This document shows positions 25,527 through 34,478 of a stretch of DNA of 64,000 nt, in pieces; positions within the stretch are counted from its first letter, which is position 1, and each line of letters opens with the position of its first letter. The stretch is from assembly GCF_001721645.1 (NCBI RefSeq), contig NZ_CP017141.1, positions 5,580,001-5,644,000 on the forward strand, read 5' to 3'. The DNA comes from Pedobacter steynii. GTDB lineage: Bacteria > Bacteroidota > Bacteroidia > Sphingobacteriales > Sphingobacteriaceae. The position numbers and the translations under genes are program-made. Under the pieces are notes generated by a model. It saw only the letters and a program-made list of their open reading frames with translations. It searched no databases and had not been told where the DNA came from.

Positions 25527-26252
25527 TTATTTTACCCCTCCAAAAGCTGCAAAACAAAGATTTTTATGCAATACTTCCACCTGCTTAAATCCTACCTCTT
25601 TCAACAGATCAAGCTGATAATTGATGGAACGGGGCGTATCCTCATATTCAATATAATCGAACACCTTCTGACGATACTCCGGACCACCTAGGCTCTCCAG
25701 ATAGGCGCCATATTGCTGTTGAAAAAGGTCATTCAGCGAAGGGGAGTCATGGGTAATCAGATCCGAAATCCAAAAACAGCCTCCCGGTTTTAGCGATTTA
25801 TAGAGTTTATGAAACAACTGCTTCCATTCCTCATCTCCTCTAAGGTGGTGAAGTGTTGCCGCAGCCAGAATGATGTCGTACTTTTCATCTTCCAGTTCCA
25901 GCTCCCTCATATCCAGCTGGATCAGGCTCACTTTTCCGGTTGTTTCCGCAGTTACCCGTTCCTTTGCTTTTTCCAGCATCGGCATACTCAGGTCATTTAA
26001 AGTACAATTCAGTCCAGGGATTTTACTCAGCATCTTCAGCGTATAATTACCTGCACCACATCCGATATCCAGTAATTCCTTTGCATCAGGAACAACATAT
26101 TTCGCTGCTTCTGTACACAACTCCATAGTTAAAGGAGCATCAAGAGTAGTCAGCTGTCCGGTATCCAGATTGGAAAAACGTTCAACATCCTGATCAAACC
26201 TGCTTTCTATTTCCTGATTGGTAGCTTTCGCCGAATAGTCTTTTGTACTCAC
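25527..26252 (-). CDS. Class I SAM-dependent methyltransferase
   Basis: 241 residues from a GTG at 26252; a TTG at 26261 is the other option, and no ATG fits the conserved N-terminus. The SAM-binding motif I is LLDIGCGAGNYTLKML (about residue 63); motif IV follows at DIILAAATLHHL. The fold is Methyltransf_25/11, often acting on small molecules or quinone-like substrates. It is the first gene of a two-gene unit with an MFS exporter. Confidence 0.85.
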   Translation of the reverse strand: MSTKDYSAKATNQEIESRFDQDVERFSNLDTGQLTTLDAPLTMELCTEAAKYVVPDAKELLDIGCGAGNYTLKMLSKIPGLNCTLNDLSMPMLEKAKERVTAETTGKVSLIQLDMRELELEDEKYDIILAAATLHHLRGDEEWKQLFHKLYKSLKPGGCFWISDLITHDSPSLNDLFQQQYGAYLESLGGPEYRQKVFDYIEYEDTPRSINYQLDLLKEVGFKQVEVLHKNLCFAAFGGVK

Positions 26253-26287
26253 TCTTGTCAAATTTTTGCCAAGTTAAAAAAATAGAA

Positions 26288-26317
26288 TTGCCATTCCCGC
26301 AAAACCTACTAACTTTA
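26288..26317 (+). promoter_or_regulatory. Likely terD promoter
   Basis: TTG at 26288-26290 is separated by 19 bases from TAACTTTA at 26310-26317. This matches the Bacteroidetes TTG-N19-TAnnTTTG promoter at all but the last base. The ATG of terD is 20 bases further on. Confidence 0.5.
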
Positions 26318-26337
26318 AAACGTTCAAACGATAAAAA

Positions 26338-26913
26338 ATGGCAATTAACTTACGAAAAGGCGAAAAAATCAATATTGGTTTATCAAAAATCAGTGTAGGA
26401 TTGGGATGGGATCCGAATGAAGGAACAGGACATGATTTTGACCTTGATGCCTCCGCATTTATGGTGGATACAAACCGGATGATTCCGGCGGAAGAGTTTT
26501 TCGTTTTCTATGGAAATGACAAATCCCCGGATGCGGCCTTATTTCATACAGGCGACGATCCTACAGGCGGAAATAGTGCGACCGGTGATGATGAGATCGT
26601 TAAAGTAGACCTTTCTGTGGTCGACGAACGTATTCAGGAAATCTTGTTTGTAGTGACCATTCATGACGCACACATCAGAAGACAAAATTTCGGACAGGTG
26701 AGGAGTTCCTATATCAGAATCGTAGACGATATTACAGGAGAGGAAGTCGCAAAATATGAGCTGGATGAAGATTTCTCTATAGAAACAGCTATTGAATTCG
26801 GCCGCCTTTATAAAAGAAACGGAAGCTGGAAGTTTGAAGCTTCAGGCAGGGGGTACAAAGAAGACCTGGCGTTTTTTCTGGCCAAATATTATACAGGGGA
26901 AATCATTAAATAG
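26338..26913 (+). CDS. terD: TerD-family calcium-binding stress protein
   Basis: 191 residues, the normal TerD length. It contains the hallmark GWDPNEGTGHDFDLDASAFM and a second acidic segment DDPTGGNSATGDDEIVKVDL, which together form the calcium sites of TerD/TerE/TerZ proteins. These cytoplasmic proteins act in tellurite, phage or oxidative stress responses, with no established chemistry. Here a single terD stands close to a TerY-P type operon (29419-33891), with a sensor kinase on the other strand between them, so it may be the effector of that system. Confidence 0.92.
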   Translation: MAINLRKGEKINIGLSKISVGLGWDPNEGTGHDFDLDASAFMVDTNRMIPAEEFFVFYGNDKSPDAALFHTGDDPTGGNSATGDDEIVKVDLSVVDERIQEILFVVTIHDAHIRRQNFGQVRSSYIRIVDDITGEEVAKYELDEDFSIETAIEFGRLYKRNGSWKFEASGRGYKEDLAFFLAKYYTGEIIK

Positions 26914-26919
26914 TTTTTC

Positions 26920-29202
26920 CTATCCCGGGATATTTATCGGAAGCACAATGTGGAATGTCGTTCCTTTTTCAGGTTCACTCTGGACCTGAATGCTTCCTCC
27001 TAAGTCCTCTATCTGGGTTTTCACCATAAACAATCCCATTCCTTTGCCTTCCACATCAGTGTCGAAACGCTTGTAAAGACCAAAAAGCTGATTCCCGTAT
27101 TTATCCATATCAATACCCTTTCCATTGTCTTTGAATATCAGGTTTAATAATTTTCCGGTCTGATAAGTTTTAATCATCAGGCAGGGGGGATGGTTTGGTG
27201 AACGGTATTTTAAACTATTTAAGATCAGGTTATAAAAAATGCTGTGGATGTAACCACGTACGGTATAGGTTTCACTGACCTCCATATCGTATTCAAAAGT
27301 CATCTGCTCTTTTTTCACCAGGTGACTGATACTTTGTTTGATCTCTTCCACCAATATGCGGAGGTCCACGGGCTCTTTAATACTCTCAGGTGCATCTTTT
27401 TTCGACTGCAGGATGTAATTAAGGTCTTTAATTACCGTATCCAGGTTCCTTACCGAGGTGCGAAGTCCTTCCAGCAGTTCAGGAGAACCACTTTTATCCA
27501 GTCCCATGGAATGCATCAGTTCACTTAACCCGATGATATTAGCAACCGGTGCACGCAAGTTATGAGAAACGACATAGGTAAATTGCTCCAGGTCTTTATT
27601 TCTTCTGATCAGTTCTGAAGTAATCTGGTTCTGCTGATCGGCAAGTTTTTTCCTTCGGGTGATGTCTCTTATCGACAGAATGAAACCCCAGTTATTTTGT
27701 GCGGCATCATTTATACCGATCCATTTCATCGCGTACCATTTCTCCACATCGTTCTTCTCAGTCACCTTAATTTCGTAAAAGACAGTCTTGCCACTGCGCA
27801 CTTCTTCTACGATTTTCTCCAGTTTTGACCTTTTCTGTTCTACGAAATAATTGAAAACATGTGTTCCTTCAAAGGGTTTGGGGAAACCTCTGAATTCGGC
27901 AATGTCACTGGCTTTCTGGCTATAGGAAACGATTTTCAGCTGATGATCGGTCAGGATATAAGCCGCGTCGGTATGGTCCAGCAGTGTCTGCAGGTTCGCT
28001 TCCGATTTTTTCAGGGTCTCATCTGCAATTTTCAGAGAAGTAATGTCACTCACCACCCCGTCAACAGTAATCAATTCCCCGTCAAGAAACGTTGGAACCG
28101 CTTTCACTTCGATCCATCTCAATCCTTTATCCTTATGAAGAATCCGGTACTGACTTTTAACCTGTTCTCCTTTTAGCAGCAGATCACTATCCCGATGTGC
28201 AATGTACCGGTCTTCTTCAAGGATGACCTCATACCATAAATTTGAATTTTGTTCAAATTCAGCAATGGTATAACCATATATTTTAGGACATCCGACAGAC
28301 AATTGAATGTATTTATCCTTTCGTATGTCCCTCAGGAAAAACCCTTCATTGACCGCATCAAACAGCTTGTCAATCTCCTGATATACGCGTTCTGTTTCTT
28401 TACGTGCCAACACCTGTTCGGTTACATCGATTCCAAAAATCAAGAGGCTCTCAACTGCGCCACGGCCATCCAGCAGAGGTTGCATGGTGAAATTAATATA
28501 CAGGGAAGTGAGCAGGGGATCCCCATTCAGGCCTTGTTCCAGTTCAATGAAGACCTCCTTGTCTATAAATGTCTCTCCGTTTTTATAGGCCTGATCGGCA
28601 ACCTGAATGATAAACTGATGCTCGGGCCCGGTGTACACTTCGCGTAGCGGCTTATTGACAATTTCTTCTTTCCCGGTAAGCTGCTGATAAAATGAATTGG
28701 CAAACTGAACCACATGGTCCGGTCCGGTCAGCAGGGCAACCGCAGAAGGTACGTTTTGTAAAAGCTGACCAATACGCTGTCCCTTTTTTAATATAGAGTT
28801 AAGTGCATTTTTTTCCTGTTTTTGTAACCTTTTCGTTTCCATGGCCCTCCGGATGGCAAAAGGAAGGCGGGTGAGCCGGTCCCTGAACAAACAATCAGCA
28901 GCACCATCTTCCAGCAATTTTATACTTTCCTGTTCAAATTCAATGCTGGTGATGCCTATAAAAACAGTCGGATCCGGAAGATTTTTAAGCAACAAAAAGA
29001 CCTGATAACCAGCGGATTCCGGCTTTGAAAAGGAAGCCAGTACCAGATCAGGAGAAAAATCCCTTAAAGCAGCCAAACAGTCGTTTAACTCATTGGAACG
29101 AAAGAGGTTAAGGTTAAGCGCCGGACAATCCAGAGCACTGAGGATTTCTCCCTGATCGTACTCAGGGTCTTCAAGAAGAAGAATTCTTAGTGACTGTTTC
29201 AT
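26920..29202 (-). CDS. Hybrid-type sensor histidine kinase with N-terminal pseudo-receiver and PAS domains
   Basis: 760 residues from the ATG at 29202; a longer frame adds a hydrophobic stretch not part of the receiver fold. Residues 5-120 are a receiver-like domain, but the phosphoacceptor strand reads PDLVLASFSKP, with Ser where Asp should be, so it is probably not phosphorylated. Three PAS regions follow (about 145-260, 275-395, 405-520). The HisKA box is VVSHNLRAPVANIIGLSELM and the ATPase has NLILNSLKY, DNGKGIDM and GMGLFMVK. It is soluble, without membrane helices. It converges with terD, ending 6 bases away. No partner regulator gene is adjacent. Confidence 0.9.
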   Translation of the reverse strand: MKQSLRILLLEDPEYDQGEILSALDCPALNLNLFRSNELNDCLAALRDFSPDLVLASFSKPESAGYQVFLLLKNLPDPTVFIGITSIEFEQESIKLLEDGAADCLFRDRLTRLPFAIRRAMETKRLQKQEKNALNSILKKGQRIGQLLQNVPSAVALLTGPDHVVQFANSFYQQLTGKEEIVNKPLREVYTGPEHQFIIQVADQAYKNGETFIDKEVFIELEQGLNGDPLLTSLYINFTMQPLLDGRGAVESLLIFGIDVTEQVLARKETERVYQEIDKLFDAVNEGFFLRDIRKDKYIQLSVGCPKIYGYTIAEFEQNSNLWYEVILEEDRYIAHRDSDLLLKGEQVKSQYRILHKDKGLRWIEVKAVPTFLDGELITVDGVVSDITSLKIADETLKKSEANLQTLLDHTDAAYILTDHQLKIVSYSQKASDIAEFRGFPKPFEGTHVFNYFVEQKRSKLEKIVEEVRSGKTVFYEIKVTEKNDVEKWYAMKWIGINDAAQNNWGFILSIRDITRRKKLADQQNQITSELIRRNKDLEQFTYVVSHNLRAPVANIIGLSELMHSMGLDKSGSPELLEGLRTSVRNLDTVIKDLNYILQSKKDAPESIKEPVDLRILVEEIKQSISHLVKKEQMTFEYDMEVSETYTVRGYIHSIFYNLILNSLKYRSPNHPPCLMIKTYQTGKLLNLIFKDNGKGIDMDKYGNQLFGLYKRFDTDVEGKGMGLFMVKTQIEDLGGSIQVQSEPEKGTTFHIVLPINIPG

Positions 29203-29354
29203 AGCGCTCGTTCCTGATGAATATAGACATAATTCTGCCCATTTTAATAAAAAAAATAAGGCCATCTTTTTTTATCTCAACGGTATTTAATTAAAGTAGA
29301 AAATGAACTGTCTCATCTGAATTAATTATTTTATATGTAAAAAACGCATTAACT

Positions 29355-29369
29355 TTATCGTATCGATAA
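29355..29369. promoter_or_regulatory. Perfect palindrome upstream of the TerY-P operon
   Basis: TTATCG-TAT-CGATAA, 6-bp arms with a 3-bp spacer, 50 bases before the first VWA gene in a 216-bp divergent region. It looks like a regulator binding site, but no regulator gene of the operon is recognised. Confidence 0.4.
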
Positions 29370-29418
29370 GACTAAGAAGATACCCAAGAGTTTAGTTAAT
29401 TACCTTTTGAAAAATTGA

Positions 29419-30054
29419 ATGAGAAGATTACCTGTATATTTTTTGCTGGATACATCCGGGTCGATGTATGGAGAGCCTATTCAGGCATTGAATAATGCTT
29501 TAAACGGAATGCTGAGTACCTTAAGAACAGATGCACAGGCATTGGACTCTTTATGGATCAGCATCATCACCTTTGACAGAGAAGTAAAAGAACTGGTTCC
29601 ATTAACTGAACTGGTGCAGTTTCAGTTGCCGGAAATCCTCTGTCCACAAAGTGGCCCTACGCATATGGGACAGGCCCTGGAGTTATTATATGAAAAAGCG
29701 GATAAGGAAATACAAAAAGCCACGGATGAGCAAAGTGCAGACTGGAGACCACTATTCTTTTTGTTTACCGATGGTAAACCTTCAGACTTAAAGTTGTACC
29801 GGGAGATGATACCAAAAATTAAATCCCTGAATTTTGCTTCTATAGTGGCCTGTGCAGCCGGACATCTTGCCGATGATTCCATATTAAAGGAATTGACAGA
29901 TACTGTTGTCCATCTGGATACTGCCGACAGTACCACTTTGAAACAATTCTTTAAATGGGTGTCAGATGCCATAGATCAGGGCAATAAGAGCATGGGAACC
30001 ACAGAGAGCATTGCTTTGCCGCCACCTCCATCTGAAATTCATTTAATCATCTGA
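29419..30054 (+). CDS. VWA-domain protein, TerY-like (short form)
   Basis: 211 residues, almost entirely one von Willebrand A domain. The metal-ion-dependent adhesion site is complete: D-x-S-G-S in LLDTSGSMYGEP, a Thr in GPTHMGQALELL, and an Asp in FLFTDGKPSDL. It lacks the zinc-binding C-terminal extension of the next gene. It opens a four-gene operon with a 14-base gap to the second VWA gene. TerY-like proteins are predicted to organise metal-dependent protein complexes in Ter stress systems. Confidence 0.92.
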   Translation: MRRLPVYFLLDTSGSMYGEPIQALNNALNGMLSTLRTDAQALDSLWISIITFDREVKELVPLTELVQFQLPEILCPQSGPTHMGQALELLYEKADKEIQKATDEQSADWRPLFFLFTDGKPSDLKLYREMIPKIKSLNFASIVACAAGHLADDSILKELTDTVVHLDTADSTTLKQFFKWVSDAIDQGNKSMGTTESIALPPPPSEIHLII

Positions 30055-30068
30055 TCCCATTCCGTAAA

Positions 30069-31121
30069 ATGAGAAGACTTCCTATATATTTTCTTATAGA
30101 CATTTCCGAATCCATGATAGGCGAGCCCATTCAAAACGTTGAAGAGGGGCTGGCCAATATTATTAAAGCTTTAAAAGCCGACCCATACGCCATTGAAACC
30201 GTATGGGTTTCGATATTGGTCTTTGCCGGCCAGGCCAAAACAATTGTTCCCCTGCAGGAGATCGCAGACTTTTATCCGCCCAGATTTCCTATCGGGGGTG
30301 GAACCTCTCTGAGTAAAGGACTTGGACACCTGATGTACGAGCTGAGGTCGAACATCATTAAAACCACCCATGAGCAAAAGGGCGACTGGAAACCAATCAT
30401 TTTTCTCCTAACCGATGGAGTACCTACAGACGATAGCCGTACGGCAATTCAGGAATGGAAGCAAAACTGGCAAAAGTCAACCAATTTAGTCGCCATTTCC
30501 TTTGGACAGGAAACAGATCTTTCCCTGCTTACTGAACTGACCGAGAATGTGCTGATGTTTAATAACAGCGATACCGCGCAGTATACTGCCTTTTTCAAAT
30601 GGGTCACTGATTCCATTAAAACCAGCAGCGTCAGTGTAGACAACAGTGCTTCGGGCTTTGAACTGGCCAAACTGGATGATAAAGTAATCAGCAAAATTGA
30701 CCTGAATAAAAAAACAATTCCTCAGGAATATATCGATCCCAATTATGTGGTGCTGGCTGCAAAATGCCAGAATACCAAAAGACCTTACCTGATGAAATAC
30801 AAAAAGGTACTGAATGATTCTCCTTTTTCTGATCTGGGCCTGCAAACGGTAGCTTACCGTCTTAACGGGGCCTTTCAGGTAGACAATTCTTACTATGAAC
30901 TCTCAGATCAATCGGTTAATTCTTTCAAAATCAATAGTGAAGAGCTGATCGGTGCACCGACATGTCCTTCCTGCGGAAATCAATACGGGCTTGCCATTTG
31001 CTCCTGTGGTAAAATTCATTGTATCGGAGAGGAGGAATACAGTACCTGTCCGTGGTGCGATACAAAGGCGCAATATGGAACAGGCGGTGGTGGTTTTGAC
31101 ATTAACAGAACTCAGGGATAA
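30069..31121 (+). CDS. VWA-domain protein with TerY-C zinc-binding domain
   Basis: 350 residues. The N-terminal VWA domain (about 1-190) has the site D-I-S-E-S in FLIDISESMIGEP, GGGTSLSKG and FLLTDGVPTDD. The C-terminal part carries a cysteine cluster (CPSCGNQYG, CSCGKIHC, CPWC), the TerY-C metal-binding region. Its first 30 residues closely resemble those of the gene before it (MRRLPIYFLID against MRRLPVYFLLD), so the two arose by duplication. The phosphatase gene begins 8 bases after its stop. Confidence 0.92.
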   Translation: MRRLPIYFLIDISESMIGEPIQNVEEGLANIIKALKADPYAIETVWVSILVFAGQAKTIVPLQEIADFYPPRFPIGGGTSLSKGLGHLMYELRSNIIKTTHEQKGDWKPIIFLLTDGVPTDDSRTAIQEWKQNWQKSTNLVAISFGQETDLSLLTELTENVLMFNNSDTAQYTAFFKWVTDSIKTSSVSVDNSASGFELAKLDDKVISKIDLNKKTIPQEYIDPNYVVLAAKCQNTKRPYLMKYKKVLNDSPFSDLGLQTVAYRLNGAFQVDNSYYELSDQSVNSFKINSEELIGAPTCPSCGNQYGLAICSCGKIHCIGEEEYSTCPWCDTKAQYGTGGGGFDINRTQG

Positions 31122-31129
31122 GCAGACAA

Positions 31130-32371
31130 ATGGAGAAATGGGAAATATTTCAATGGAAAAAGAGCCTTGAAGAGAAACGTATTGTACTACCCAATGCCAC
31201 AGTAGGAAAAAGCTACCGGCAGGAACTTGACTTGTCGGCAGCAGAATGGAATGAAGTAATTATATCAAACATAAATGGACTGGAACATACTGGTTTAGCT
31301 TATGATACAGAAAGTAATACCTTAACCGGAATTCCCCTGGTTAGCGCAGACCTTAAACTGGTTTTTAACCTGATTATTGCCGGTGAATCAATGGAAAAGA
31401 AAGTGCCTTTTGCCATTAATCCCGATCCGCGCTCCTTATGGAAAACAATAGATACAGATCGGGATGACCCCTGGTGGAAACCAGACGAATTTCTAAGCCA
31501 GCAAGCTCTTGGCAGCAAGTCCCTTGTGGCGGCTTCGAAACGGGGAAGGGCACATGCCAATGTCGGTAAATTCAGAGAGGATCATTATGCCTGTGCCACA
31601 GCGGGAAAACGAGGCTGGCACACCATTGCCGTATCTGATGGGGCAGGAAGTGCTGATTTATCAAGATTGGGTTCCAAAATTGCCTGCGAAGCTGCTGTCA
31701 GCTATTTCCGGCAACTTTCCGATAGCGCTTTTGATGAGCTGGAAACACTAGTCAATGGTACTACGTTACCAATAGCTCAGCCCCTAGAACAGAAGCTTCA
31801 GGAGCTGGCGGTAAAGCTGTTGAGTCCGGCGGCACTGGAAGTACATGGGGAATTGTCCCGTAAAGCCATTTCTATTGACGCTAGTCTGGCAGATCTACAT
31901 GCAACATTAGCATTATGCCTGATTAAACAATTCCAGAATGCCTGGGTTATCTTAACTTTTAGCGTTGGTGATTGTCCGATCGGGCTCATCAGCAGCAATG
32001 AAGAAGAAGTTTCGGTTTTAAACTGGCTGGATACCGGCGAATATGGAGGAGCTACCCGTTTCCTGACCATGCCCGAAATATTGGAGCAACCGGATTTTCA
32101 TACCCGATTTTCTGCCCGCATCGTCTCTGATTTTTCTTATCTGATGATGATGAGCGATGGCATTTACGATGCCAAATTTGAAACAGCCTTTAACTTATCA
32201 CAGCCAAAGATCTGGAAGCAACTGATTGCAGACCTGAAAGGAGAGAACCCGGACGGACATCAGGTTGACCTGGTCAAAGAAAACCCTGATGTTGCCACAC
32301 AGCTTTCTTCCTGGATGGATTTCTGGAGTACCGGAAATCATGACGACCGGACTTTGGTGATCATTTATTAA
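31130..32371 (+). CDS. PP2C-type protein phosphatase of the TerY-P triad
   Basis: 413 residues. Residues about 15-90 look like a small immunoglobulin-like domain (LPNATVGKSYRQELDLS and LTGIPLVS are typical of bacterial Ig repeats). The PP2C_2 domain follows, with GRAHANVGKFREDHYACA, the metal-binding IAVSDGAGSADLS and a second acidic motif MMMSDGIYDAKFE. It should remove phosphate from Ser/Thr residues placed by the next gene's kinase. It is 8 bases from both neighbours, so the operon is tight. Confidence 0.9.
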   Translation: MEKWEIFQWKKSLEEKRIVLPNATVGKSYRQELDLSAAEWNEVIISNINGLEHTGLAYDTESNTLTGIPLVSADLKLVFNLIIAGESMEKKVPFAINPDPRSLWKTIDTDRDDPWWKPDEFLSQQALGSKSLVAASKRGRAHANVGKFREDHYACATAGKRGWHTIAVSDGAGSADLSRLGSKIACEAAVSYFRQLSDSAFDELETLVNGTTLPIAQPLEQKLQELAVKLLSPAALEVHGELSRKAISIDASLADLHATLALCLIKQFQNAWVILTFSVGDCPIGLISSNEEEVSVLNWLDTGEYGGATRFLTMPEILEQPDFHTRFSARIVSDFSYLMMMSDGIYDAKFETAFNLSQPKIWKQLIADLKGENPDGHQVDLVKENPDVATQLSSWMDFWSTGNHDDRTLVIIY

Positions 32372-32379
32372 TTTTAAAA

Positions 32380-33891
32380 ATGGCAGTTGTAACCGTAGAA
32401 TCTCCATATACCCGTAAAAGATATCAGTATTATGATAACGGAGACCCGAAAAAAGGCGGGCTCAAAGATGTTTACTTCAGTGTAGACAAGCAATATGTTG
32501 TCGCCATCTTCAGGGAACGCCTCGACGACAATCAAAAAGAACGTCTGAAAAGGATTACCGGCCATTATCTGCAGCAGATCAGTAGTAAAGAAGCGGGAGA
32601 TTATTACCTCAATGAAGTTTACCGCTGGCCAACAGATGTGATAGAATGGAACGGATTAACAGGAATTGTGGTTCCTATTTATGCGCCTAAATTTTTCTTC
32701 TCCAAAGGATATGAGAAGAATGACCTGATTCAGGGTGCTGAAAAAAACGGAAAATGGTTTGCAGGATCTAAATTCAGGAATCCAAATTTTCCTTTAAGAA
32801 TCGCCGGCTCCGAACTGGGCAACTGGATGAGCTACCTTCAGGTATGTGTTAACCTGTGCAGAGGTGTAAAAAAGATGCATGCCATGGGACTGGCGCATTC
32901 TGACCTGTCTTACAACAATGTTTTGGTAGATCCGGTCAGCAAATCGGCCTGTATGATTGACCTCGACGGGCTGGTAGTTCCTGGTTTATTTCCGGCCGAA
33001 GTGATCGGAACAGCAGAATTTATCGCTCCTGAAGTAATGGCCACCAAGCACCTCAGCAAAACAGATCCCAACAGAAAACTACCAAGAAGGGAAACCGATC
33101 TGCATTCGCTGCCTGTGCTGATCTATATGTACTTATTACACCGCCACCCCTTACTGGGCGGAAAAGTACATGACCTTGATCCTGAAACCGACAACCTGCT
33201 TTCCATGGGAGAAAAAGCATTGTTTATAGAACATCCTACAGACCTGAGCAACAGACCAAAAGTCAACCAATTGTCTAAATGGGAGCAACCCTGGGGAGAT
33301 GTAAATAAACTGCCCTACACCCTTACCGGCCCTTATCTGCGTGAGCTGTTCGATCAGGCTTTTATTACCGGGCTTCATCATCCGGCATCCCGGCCGGCGG
33401 CCGACATCTGGGAGCAGGCCCTGTTAAAGACCAGCGACCTATTGCAGCCATGCAGCAACCAGGCATGTGAACAGAAGTGGTATGTATTTGACAATACCAC
33501 CCAGCCTAAATGCCCTTTCTGCGGACAACTCCATTCAGGAACGTTACCTGTGCTTGATTTTTACTTTAAATCTGCAGATGGGCCATACCGCCCTGAACAG
33601 CATCGCCTGATGGTCTATACCAATCAGTATCTGTTCCCATGGCACGTCAACAGGAATATCGTGAGAAATGAAAAATTAAGCGAACAACATAAAACCCCTG
33701 CAGGTTACTTTGTCAAACACCAGGATAAGTGGGTTCTGGTTAATCAAACGCTGACTTCACTACGGGATGTAACCGAGCAGGCAGATATTCCTATAGGTGG
33801 CTTTGTTGAGCTAAGCCAGGGTAAGAAAATTCTATTTTCCAACGAAGAAGGTGGCAGGCTGGCATTGGTTACCCTGGTGGGAGCAGATTAA
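32380..33891 (+). CDS. Protein-kinase-like protein with C-terminal zinc ribbon, TerY-P triad
   Basis: 503 residues. The catalytic loop is HSDLSYNNVLVD (Asp and Asn present, HRD changed to HSD) and the metal motif is IDLDGLVV in place of DFG. The region around VVAIFRERLDD lacks a clear VAIK lysine, so the nucleotide-binding part is unusual. After about residue 360 comes a zinc ribbon (CSNQACEQKW and CPFCGQ) and a beta-rich tail. Kinase, phosphatase and TerY VWA protein together are the TerY-P arrangement predicted in comparative studies of Ter systems. The gene ends 1 base before the convergent barrel gene. Confidence 0.87.
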   Translation: MAVVTVESPYTRKRYQYYDNGDPKKGGLKDVYFSVDKQYVVAIFRERLDDNQKERLKRITGHYLQQISSKEAGDYYLNEVYRWPTDVIEWNGLTGIVVPIYAPKFFFSKGYEKNDLIQGAEKNGKWFAGSKFRNPNFPLRIAGSELGNWMSYLQVCVNLCRGVKKMHAMGLAHSDLSYNNVLVDPVSKSACMIDLDGLVVPGLFPAEVIGTAEFIAPEVMATKHLSKTDPNRKLPRRETDLHSLPVLIYMYLLHRHPLLGGKVHDLDPETDNLLSMGEKALFIEHPTDLSNRPKVNQLSKWEQPWGDVNKLPYTLTGPYLRELFDQAFITGLHHPASRPAADIWEQALLKTSDLLQPCSNQACEQKWYVFDNTTQPKCPFCGQLHSGTLPVLDFYFKSADGPYRPEQHRLMVYTNQYLFPWHVNRNIVRNEKLSEQHKTPAGYFVKHQDKWVLVNQTLTSLRDVTEQADIPIGGFVELSQGKKILFSNEEGGRLALVTLVGAD

Positions 33892-33892
33892 T

Positions 33893-34477
33893 TTAAAACT
33901 TCAACCTTAACCCGATGCCCAATTGGAAAATATCAGCCAAAGTCAACTCCGAGGTATTCTGAAAATAATTGATCAGGTAATAATCGTTTGTATTAAACTC
34001 CGTATACAAACTTACCGCCCTTATTCCTGATCCCTTCAGAAATTTATCTCCATTGAGTTCAAGCTCAGTTGCAATAGAAAGGTGAGGTCTTAACGCCTCA
34101 GACCAGCGGTAATAATCAGAAGAGTACCGGTTTCTGTTGAAACGATAGGAGAGTTCGGGGTGGAACGTATAACTCAGAAAGAATCCTGGATTAAAGGGAT
34201 AAAATTTCCCCCAGTCTTTGAGCTGAACCTCATAAGTCCGGTAGGCAAACTTTGCGGTAACGATATTTAACTCACCACCTTTGGAAGCAGGAACATAACC
34301 ATAATTTAAATCCAGAATTCCTCTTTTGTTTTTAAACAGATCATAACCCGCACCTACGCTAAAATAGCCGATACTTCCTGCATACTGCACAATAGCATTA
34401 TCAGGAATCAGAAACTTTAATCCCTGTGCTGAGGATTTTAGGGCTCCTGAAATCAGCAACAGGGCGACAAACGCCAT
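33893..34477 (-). CDS. Outer-membrane beta-barrel protein of unknown function
   Basis: 194 residues from the ATG at 34477; the longer frame to 34498 starts with TTG and overlaps the previous gene. The signal peptide MAFVALLLISGALKSSAQG is cleaved after AQ. The mature part is a run of amphipathic strands (IGYFSVGAGYDLFKNKRG, FHPELSYRFNRNRY) ending in GIGLRLKF, a terminal Phe typical of outer-membrane proteins. It follows the phosphoesterase gene after one base and is probably cotranscribed. Confidence 0.8.
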   Translation of the reverse strand: MAFVALLLISGALKSSAQGLKFLIPDNAIVQYAGSIGYFSVGAGYDLFKNKRGILDLNYGYVPASKGGELNIVTAKFAYRTYEVQLKDWGKFYPFNPGFFLSYTFHPELSYRFNRNRYSSDYYRWSEALRPHLSIATELELNGDKFLKGSGIRAVSLYTEFNTNDYYLINYFQNTSELTLADIFQLGIGLRLKF

Positions 34478-34478
34478 T

